64,000 nucleotides of DNA from Proteromonas lacertae (taxonomy: Eukaryota; Sar; Bigyra; Opalinata; Proteromonadidae). The number at the start of each line of letters is the position of its first letter. Position 1 is the stretch's first letter. The notes beneath the pieces are model-generated. The model worked only from the letters and a program-made list of their open reading frames with translations. It was not told where the DNA came from and did not search any database. The DNA lies in assembly GCA_002245135.1 (NCBI GenBank), contig NGBS01000599.1, forward strand, positions 1 to 64,000, read 5' to 3'. Position numbers and translations under genes: made by a program. Positions 54,691 through 64,000 of this stretch are shown here, piece by piece.

Positions 54691-57600
54691 TTAATACAAA
54701 AACAAATCTTTAAATAATGTTTCAAAATCACTCTTCTTCAATACACTATCTTCATTGGGGAAATACTTCTCCAGAATCGACTTCACATCTTCTTCAGTCA
54801 TAAACTTCTTACCTCTATTATTAGCAGATGTAAATGTATTATATAAATCTTGAAAACTAATAACACCCTTCTTCTTTCTATCACATAATCTAAACATTTC
54901 TTCCATTTCTTTCTTCTGTTTTTCAGTCAATTTCTTATTACCATATCCTTTATATAACAAATCATTAGGATCCTGTTGAGTTTCTAGTGTCTTTACAAAT
55001 TCTAACATATCTTTAATATCCTTCTGTGTAGCATATGGTAAGGCAGCTCTTAAGACTTCATCAAAACCTAAACAGCCACTTCCATCTGTATCTATTGTCT
55101 CAAACATTGCATCTTTCAATCCAGCATTTTTAGAACCTTGCATCATTGGGAATGCAGCAAATTCTTCAATATCAATATATCCACTATGATCAGTATCACA
55201 ATTATCAAATAGTTTTTTTAATTCAATAACTTCTTTCATTGAATATACACCAATATTCTTACTCTTATGAGGAGAGGTGAAATGACGATTATGTGATTTT
55301 GTTTTGGATATTATTCTACTATAAGAAGCAGAACGAATTGGTTTTAATGCTTTACAGGAGTTGACTAATTGATTTGTTTCTTCTAAAGCTTTTTCATGTT
55401 CTTCTTTTGTATAATGTTTATGTCTTGGAGGAGGTGGTGGTGATGAAATAACATATTCTAATTTTTGATAATATTTATCAATTAATTCCATCTCTGATTT
55501 TGTATAAGAACCAATTGCACTTACTTCATTACTATTATCAATACTTTGGTTAAAAGTATCAAAAGAGGAAGAGGAATTATAAATATTATATTCTTCATCA
55601 CTTTGTTTCTGTTGTAAAGCAGCTGATTCTCTCAATAACTGTGAATGTGTAGTTGCCATATATTTACTAGACATTAATTCAGGCATTGATTTACTAAATC
55701 GATCATGGTAAATAAGTGGAATATGTCTTTTCTTAAATTGACTTGTTAAAAAATCACTTGGTGTTGTATCTAATTTAGTTTTGAATGAAATATTTAATTG
55801 TCTTCCTCTTGCTTTCTCGGAGTTGTAATTATTATAAACATCACCACTTGCAGCATATACTGGCTTAGGTTCTTCATATTGAACTGATATTAATGAACTT
55901 CTTCTCTTTTGCATTAATATACTATCATCTACAATATAATCTTCCTTTTCTTCTATTGTGATTTTCTTATCTACTATCTGTTCTAATATTTTGTTGTGTT
56001 TTGTTAATTTTTGAGTTTCATGTTCATCCATTGAACTTGTCATTGATTGAACCTTTGGTAGATCGATATGTACAGCTGGTAATATTGATGATCTTCGTGT
56101 TTTTAACTTATCTCTTTTGATTTGATTTAACATAGTTTTTGATTGACTATCCATCTTTTCAACTATTGCATCATAACCAACATCAAATATATATTTTTCT
56201 CCTTTTATATCTCCTCTATTAATAGCATCAGCTTCTTCCATACTTCGATTTAATACACCTAAACAATGACCATCACAACTCCATAACTTTACAGATAAAT
56301 CATAAGAACCACTTATAAAAGTATTATTCTTTTCATTATAACGTAATAAAGTGATTAATTCATTATGTGCTTTAAATGTAGTTACTAAATTCTGAACTGG
56401 ATTAAACCTTCTCATTACCATTTCTACTTCCTTTTGCTGTTCATCAATTTGTTCTTTATCTAAATATAAATAAGGAGTTTGATAAACCAAAGCATCACTC
56501 TTCTTACATGTACTAAAATTACGTCTTCTACTGGTATAAGATGCTTTATTACATGGGAAATCATTATCACTTAAATGCCTTAATCTTCTACTTTCTATTA
56601 ACTTTGCAATATTCCATACACGAATATAACCTTTTTCATCACCTGTAATAATCAAAAATTGATTTCTTTCAGAGTTAAAAGCTGCACATACCTTTGCAAA
56701 TGGAAATGTTTCTATTTTACTGGAAGTTTGTTGTTGTACAAATGATGTTGATGTTTGTGTTGGTAAAGAAGTGATAAATGTAGAAGCAGAATCTTTGGAA
56801 CTTACAGAGACACTATCTTTATCTTTTAGGAATATTCTACTGTTAGTATTCTCTCTAGAAATCATTGTTTCTCTTCTTGCTTCAGATTTATTATCATTTT
56901 CTTTATTATTTTCATTATTTTCATTATTATTATTATTATCATTATCATCGTTGTTGTCATTATTATTATTACTATTAATTATAATTGACGATTGTTTAGA
57001 TTGAGTATCACCTTCATGTACAAAGTTAGGAATAACTTGTAACAGTTTGTATTTATAATTACTATATCTCCATATCAACATATATCCATCACAATCAATA
57101 CTCACTATCAACGCATATTCAGGGATAATACACACATCCACAATCTCAGCAGTATGTCCAGTTAAACATGCTAATATATTCAAAGATTGAAAATCAAATA
57201 ATCTCAATGTAAAATCAGCTGAACCAGTTGCTATTAAACATAATTCTCTACTGAAAGCTGAACATGTTACATCCATATCGTGTATATTATTCATCTGTCT
57301 CATTACTATTAAATCATCTTGATCATTCTCATCATAAACTGTTAATACACCATCCATTGAGATTGTAACAATCATTCTATCCACTGCACAATAATGACAA
57401 CCAATCAAATCCTTTGTACCTGTTGGCTTCTCTTTCATTACAATACCATTGGTTGTATTTAAGACTTGGATTTTTCCATCTGATCGACCAATAATAATCT
57501 TTCTTTCTCTATCATCTAAACAACATCCAGTAATCTCACTTTCTGTATTATAAGTGGATATTTGTTCACCTGTTCTTGCATTCCATACACTAATATCACT

Positions 57601-59002
57601 ACCAGCTATAGTATAAAATGCAAAATTTGTTTCACTGTAAATACATTCAGATGGAATAGATTCAACAACATGTGTTCTAGTACATCTAAAATAATATAAT
57701 TTATTAAAACCAGCCATTATTAAATCACGATTCGGTCTATTGACAATCATACCAACTGGATAGAATTTACTCAATACACTGGAAGTGGTAAACATTTGTA
57801 AACATGGAGCAACTCCATTATGAGTTCTTCTAGCATCCCACATACGATAATTACCTTTCTGATCACCTGTTATTACACGTTCTGGTATAAATGGAGGATT
57901 ACAGATTTGAGCTAATGGGAAACGATGACCAACCAATTTTAATAAACATCTTTTTGTACTATTTAAAAAAATATATATAAAAAAAAATACTTTAAATCCC
58001 AACCAAAAGCATCATACTCAAATCCAATACTAAACAATAGATCAGATGATGGAACATAAACCATTTTAGTCACACCCAATGTATGACCTTTTAAACTTCC
58101 TCTATATACATAACTTCTAATATCCCAAGTAGCAATCGTATGATCTAATGAACAACTACATATTAACTCATGCAATGGGACTTCTACTAAATCCATTACT
58201 CTTTCAGTATGTTGCACTAATATATCACGTGTTGTACGAGTATGCATATCCCAAACTTTAACTTCTGGACCTCCAGAGGTAAATAATGTACATCCAATAG
58301 ATGAATAACACATGACATTTTGAAATATATTATTATGGAATCTACACTGGAATTTGTAGAATTCTGTATCCCATAAGGTTATACTGAATGAATCACTACA
58401 TATGCCAATATAATTTAAATCTTTTATATAACAACTACAAGCCAAACCACATCGATTAGTAGCATCTCCATAACCTTCATCTACTACTTCAATTTCATGA
58501 ATTAAATTAAAGTTTACATCGAAAATTTTTAAATGATTATCACTTTTTTCACACACCATTAAATATTGCTTCTCTGGAACCCAACATATGTGTCTGATAC
58601 CTGTGTGTAAGTATTTATCATTGTGTTTATCTTCTTCTTGAACGTATGTGTGGTTATTTACGAGTGGAGTTGGTTGAGTTGCTATCATACCAGCTTCTAC
58701 ACAAAACATAGTAAATTCTGACCATTCTAAATCGCCCTATATAATAATAACTAAATAGATAAATAATACATCTCCATTTACATCAATCTGTGCAAACAAA
58801 TCTCTTAATTTTGAAACTAATGACACTATTTGGATAAATAACAAGAATTAAAAATACCTTGTTCTGCTTCACTTCTTGGTGGCAGACGTTGCAACATCTC
58901 ATCAACAAATTGAGTCAAAACAAGTGAATTATTTGGTTCTTCTAAGAATCTAAGTCTAAGGGAATTTAAATCATTCCCATCTAATTCCATCATAATATCC
59001 AT
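54691..59002 (-). CDS. WD40 repeat protein with N- and C-terminal EF hands (WDR49-like)
   Basis: Four exons: 59002-58858, 58825-58770, 58736-57991, 57958-54691, separated by GT-AG introns of 32, 33 and 32 nt; they sum to 4215 nt, exactly 1405 codons. An N-terminal EF hand is formed across the second intron (LFAQIDVNGDGDLEWSEF). WD40 repeats follow (IRHICWVPEKQYLMVCEK; HTERVMDLVEVPLHELICSC; ERVITGDQKGNYRMWD; ITGDEKGYIRVWNIAKL). A disordered Asn/Glu/Ser-rich insert and a basic middle lead to C-terminal EF hands (LFDNCDTDHSGYIDIEEF; IDTDGSGCLGFDEV; LCDRKKKGVISFQDL). The EF-WD40-EF layout matches the WDR49/WDR64 group, linked to cilia. Calcium binding looks intact in three hands. Confidence 0.85.
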
Positions 59003-59378
59003 TTTGAGTTAAATAATTTATAAATTAATATAAAACCTAGATAAAGAGAAAATTGATTTTAAAATAGTAACGAAATCGAAACGATTATATTTTTGAAATA
59101 AAATTTCAGTTTGATTTTTTTGAATTTGAAATTCCAATTACAATTACTACATTTGCTTAATAAATATAACTATTTATATATACAAATAAATAAAACTAAA
59201 CTAATGATCTTCTTTATATTCCAATAACCTTTGAAGTAATTCTTGATTTCTCATAACCAGGTATTTATTCATTATCTCATATTGATTTATCATTAACAAT
59301 CAATTCTAGATTGGAATTATTTTCAATTCTGGTAAATTAAAGCATATATACTTCAAATTAACTTTAGATCATTTCTGG
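59003..59378. other. Intergenic region; possible last exon of the coiled-coil gene
   Basis: A minus-strand reading at about 59,290-59,201 (INQYEIMNKYLVMRNQELLQ, then RLLEYKEDH-stop) looks like the end of a coiled-coil protein and may be a terminal exon of the gene ending at 59379. I could not find clean splice sites joining the two. The rest is AT-rich promoter-like sequence of the WD40 gene. Confidence 0.35.
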
Positions 59379-62300
59379 CTAATTTTCCTCCATAATTGTA
59401 TTGATTCTATCATAAATAACAATATTATTATCACATAATCTATTTGCTAAATCTTTTAAATACTGTTTATAAGCATTATATCTTTCTTCTAAGATATTTA
59501 GTTTCTTCAATAACATATTCTTGTCTTCAGTGAGATTGTTTATCATATTACAATGTTCTTCGATAACATCATCCAAATCATATACCAAATCATTCAATTC
59601 ATTTATTTCATATGAAAATGATGGATCTAATTGTTTATTTACCATTCTTATAATACTAGATGGTGGTATAATTGAAGATACTTCATTATATTCAATTGTT
59701 GATAAATCCAAATTTCTTAATTCATGTGAAGATTCATTCATTTCATTTTCTGGAATGTAATTCAATGATGAGCTTTCTAAAGAGTGAGTATCATCTTTCA
59801 TTGTGTAGATTATAATATCAATTTGATACTCATTCAAACCTAATTCTACAGTTTCAATTATACTATCAACATTTAATAATGATGAATTGTAATGAATTGA
59901 CTTATTTATTATATCCTCTTCATATTTTATATCGATTGAATGACATAACACTGATAATTGCTCTTCATTTTCTTCATTATCTTCCTTATCTTCACATCTT
60001 AGATCAACTGACTGTTGGATTAACTTCAACTCACATTTCTGTTTTTCATCTTCATTGCTAAAATCTATGGAATGTTGAATTAATGATAAAGATGATTCTT
60101 TTCTTTCTCTAATAATTTCTTCTAATTTTATTTCTTCATATTTCATAAAAACACATTCTTTGTTTATTCTTTCTTCACATTCTACATCTATTGATTCTTG
60201 AATTAATTGAAAACTGTATTGTCTTTCATCATCTTCACATATCAAATCAATAGAATGTTGTAGTAATAAAATATTCTTGCTTATTATATATTCATCATCA
60301 TTCTTTCCATTTTCATCAACTTCTTCATTTTTTCTTCCACATCCATCAACAATTGTGTTTTCTTCCTTATTTACATCCACTTCTTCAAATCTAATATCGA
60401 TTAATTCTTGAATAAATTGAAGATTACTTTCATCTTCATATTCAATATCAATGGAATGTCCAATTATACTAAAATCATATCCTCTTTTGTTATCATACTT
60501 TACATCCAACGAATTATGAAATATTGATAATTCTTCTTGATTTTCTTCTGTATTCATTTCTTTATAATTAAAATTAATACATTCTTGGATTAAAACAAGA
60601 TTATCTTCTATATTTCTATTTTCCTTGTTTATACTTTCTTCTACACTTCTTAAACAAATAATATCTGGAATAAAAACAATTTCACACTCTTTTCTATTTA
60701 CATTTTCCTCATTACATCTATTATCATCCTCTTCTAACTCTTTTCCATTTTTATCTTCTTTTCTTTCTTCTACATAATCTTCATCTGTTAATTCTTTATC
60801 ATAAGTAATGTTTATTAATTCCTTAATTATACCAAAATCAATTTCTTTTTCTTTCATTTCATCTTCTTTTAATTTTTTATTCATTTTCACTTCTTCATAA
60901 ATTATATCATAAAAATATTGAATAAATGATAATTCTTCTTCAATCTCATTAACTTTTACTTCATCATATCTTATTTCAAGAGTATCTGTAATTAAATGTA
61001 AATCATATTCTTTTCTATTTTCATCCTTCATACTATCTTCCTTATTATCTGTTTCATTTCCTATATAATTCTTATTTACTTTAAAATATTCTTCTTCATC
61101 TTTATTCTCTTCATTTTTATCCTCAACACTTGCTAAAGAAATTATTTCTGGAATATAAACAACATCATATTCTTTTTCTTCTTCCATCTCTTTTCTTTTT
61201 TCTTTATCATATTCTATATTCAATGACTGCTGAAGTAATGATAATTCTTTTTGTATTTGCCATTTTTCTACATTTTCTTCATCTACACCATCACATGTTA
61301 TGTTAATTGAATATTGAATCAGAATAAGATCTTCATCTTTTTCTTTACCACTACCTTCATCTAATTCATCATATTTTAAGTAGATTATCTCTTGGATCAG
61401 ATGAAGATTAGACTGTTTTTCTTTACTTCTATTATTTCTACATCCATCTATCACATCCATTAATTCTTTATTTTCTTCATTTTCATCTTCTTCTATACTT
61501 CTTAAACTAATTATATCTGGAATATAAATATAATCATATTCCTTTCTTTCTTCTTTTTCATTCCTTTCTTTATCATCTTTATCATATTTTAAATCTAATG
61601 AGTAACATATAACAGACAATCCCTTTTGTGTTTGTTGAATTTCTATTCCATCTTCAGTATCAGTTATATCATCACCAATTAAATCAATTGATTCTTTTAT
61701 TAATTGATAATTATATTCTCTTTCATCTTTTCTACTTTCTTCATCATTTTGTATCTCTATACTTCTTAAACTGATTATTTCTGGTATGAAAACAACATCA
61801 TCTTCTTTTCTTTCTTCATTTTCTAAATCATCATATATTATATCTAACGAATAACGTTCCAATGATAGTTTCTCTGATATTTGATGAATTTCTTCATTCT
61901 CTCCTTCATATCTTTCTGCACTTACATTGACTGGACTATAATCTACAGTAGATAGTTCTAATTCCTCCATTTCTTTCTCATTCTCAATTCTGAATGAATT
62001 TGATTTCGATTGCATTTCAATACTATCTTGTATTAATGTCATCGCTGTTTGAAGATTGTGTTTAATACTCTTTTCAAACTTTATTTGTTCTGATTCAAAA
62101 ATCATATTTACATTTTCATTAACAATAATTTCCAACCCAATAAAATCCTCAAATTCAACATCTATATCACCATTATTTACCATAGATAGCTGTATATTTT
62201 CTTTTACTGTTGAAATTCTCATATCATCAGAAGAATAAATATAATTAATTGGATGGTAAAGAATTATACAAAATTCATAATTGTGATATATTGTTGGAGA

Positions 62301-64000
62301 TAATGATGGAGATGTAATAGCTATATTCCTAAAAGACTTTGGAGTTGAGATGAATGATACTTTTTCTTCTTGTTCTGGTTTATAATATTCTGAAATGATA
62401 GGGTAATACTGTAAAGAAATAACTTCTTCATTTAGTGTTGAGTTGTATAAATCTATTGTATTATACTCAACTAGTACAAGTTTATCATCACCATCAATGA
62501 ATTGGCATTTCATTAAATTCTTAATACTAGAAATTTCACTATACGAATCTATATCATTATCAACAATATTCTCATGATTCTCTACTATAAAATCAGACCT
62601 TTGATTATTAATCAACGATAATTCATCTTCTATTATAATAGTTTCTGTACCACTTGTTGTTAATCGTTTCATATCACATTCTCTATTCTCATTAATACTA
62701 TCAACACTACTATTAAATGATAAAATCTGCAGTTTGATTGGTTCTTGTATAATGTCAGTTACTGGGTAAATAATTCGACTATATTCTACTGCAGGGTAAT
62801 AATATATATCAATTTCTTCTGCAGAAATTGAAAAATCATCATTATCTTTATTTATTATTTCAATTAAATCATTCTCTTTAGTTACAAATGGAGATATTTC
62901 TTCAATTGAATTAGTAAGTTCAAACTGGCAAGTTGATGATTGTTGTTGATAGGTGATTGAATGTAAAGGAGATTTAATCTCTTCTAATATACTATCATCT
63001 TTTATATAATTCTCTATTAAATAGTTATTAACATTTAATCTTTCTTTTCTAACATAAGATACAATAGGATTGGATATTTTAACAAGTTGTAAAGGATTGT
63101 ATAAAAGGTTATTTATTTCATATGATTTACACTCATTATTATCCAAATCTACAATAATATCAATCAATTCTTGAGTTAGATGAATCTGTGGATTTGTAGA
63201 AATGTAATTCACTTGTTCATTATCATTATTAAACTCCAATAAAGAAAGTGGCTTATTCTTTAATTCTTCAATATAATTACAATATCCATTTATCTCTTCT
63301 TTAAGGCTTAGACATGTAGTTTGCAATTCTAATTGGTGATTATTCATAAAAGACATTGATTCTTCAAAACTAGTCATTTTCTCTATTAATTCGTTATTAT
63401 TATCTTCATATTGTTGATTTTGTAATAGCAATTGGTTGTTTTGTTCTTTAAACTCGTGATTCTGTTGAAGTAAAACGGAATTCTGTTTTTGAAACTGTTT
63501 ATTTTGTTTAAAAAATCCATATTTTGGTTGTTTATTTCTTCATTTTCATTGTTTAAATTCTGTATTACTTCAACATATTTCTTATTACTTTGCTTAAATT
63601 TATCAATTTCATCATTCAAACTAATTAGTTCATTCTTAAAACATTCATTCTCTTCTTTTGTATTTTCACATTCTAATTTCAGTTTTTCTAATTGTTTTTG
63701 AAGTTCATTCTTTTCATATTTTAATGTACTGATTTGATTCTGTAGATGTGTAGTATTCTCTTTACCAATAGATAGATTCTGTCTTAATTTCAGCAATTTT
63801 GATTGATTGTTTTTCTCATTTTCTTTCATGTCTTTATTATCTGACTGTAATTTTACATATTTTTCTTGTAAATTCTTTAATTTTGTCTGTTCTTTACTTA
63901 TTTTCTGTTGAAAATCATTAATTCTCTTTTCATATATCTCATTATCATTCTGATGTAATTCTATTACTTTTTTCAAATTCTCAAAACTATTATCACTTTT
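59379..64000 (-). CDS. Long coiled-coil and repeat-rich acidic protein (5' end outside window)
   Basis: The head (63976-63510) is pure coiled coil (LQNQISTLKYEKNELQKQLEK). At 63515-63509 the minus strand reads TTTTTTA and the frame must move back by one to continue (NKQFQKQNSVLLQQNHEF) into a 1350-codon ORF. That ORF carries many degenerate repeats of about 25-45 residues built on an L-x-LIQ-x-SIDI-x-Y-(D/E)E core and a second phrase (YIPEIISLRSIE), embedded in Glu/Lys/Asn-rich sequence. The end returns to coiled coil (MLLKKLNILEERYNAYKQYL). No known family. The frame break is either a sequencing or assembly error in a T-run or a real shift. Confidence 0.75.

Overview
The window looks like nuclear DNA of an AT-rich microbial eukaryote. 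Genes in the right half use the standard code with ordinary stops and are cut by very short GT-AG introns (about 26-55 nt). Several of the right-hand genes (a WD40/EF-hand protein of the WDR49 type, an LRR protein, long coiled coils) are of kinds common in flagellated lineages. A GT15 mannosyltransferase and a LicD-type protein would suit a zoosporic fungus, but I cannot fix the lineage.

Left part (1-26.2 kb): remains of two different Maverick/Polinton elements. Polinton A has a broken PolB on the minus strand (1-3574), a divergent plus-strand gene (3734-4510) and a broken integrase (4583-5702). Polinton B has a 4.9-kb PolB (13795-18712), an integrase (18807-20168) and a minus-strand block of unrecognised proteins, some with membrane segments (20.2-25.3 kb). 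Between them lies a block at about 6.1-11.7 kb with much higher GC and different codon choice. It carries a probable double-jelly-roll major capsid protein and a long Ser/Gly-rich coiled protein. Its edges are abrupt and the right edge falls inside a reading frame. Nearly all element genes carry in-frame stops and/or one-base frameshifts.

Middle (26.2-33.8 kb): a gene-poor repeat area. It holds an internally deleted hAT transposon inserted in an acidic ORF, an ~810-bp element with ~115-bp terminal inverted repeats, a frameshifted gene of unknown function, relics of an LRR gene, and a 633-bp near-perfect foldback palindrome.

33.8-39.3 kb: five small genes without obvious introns for glycan synthesis: a bacterial-like GT-A enzyme (frameshifted), GT15, GT10, GT31 and LicD/fukutin. 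The four intact ones begin with a single hydrophobic anchor, as in Golgi type II enzymes; the first begins with a signal peptide.

39.4-64 kb: an ordinary host gene array, all on the minus strand: NhaC-type antiporter, LRR protein, coiled-coil protein, a 2276-residue surface protein with PA14 and Ig-like modules and a C-terminal membrane anchor, the WD40/EF-hand protein, and a long coiled, repeat-rich acidic protein that runs off the right edge. The LRR gene contains a 68-nt intron that fits a U12-type AT-AC intron. I consider this and the composition block the most interesting observations.
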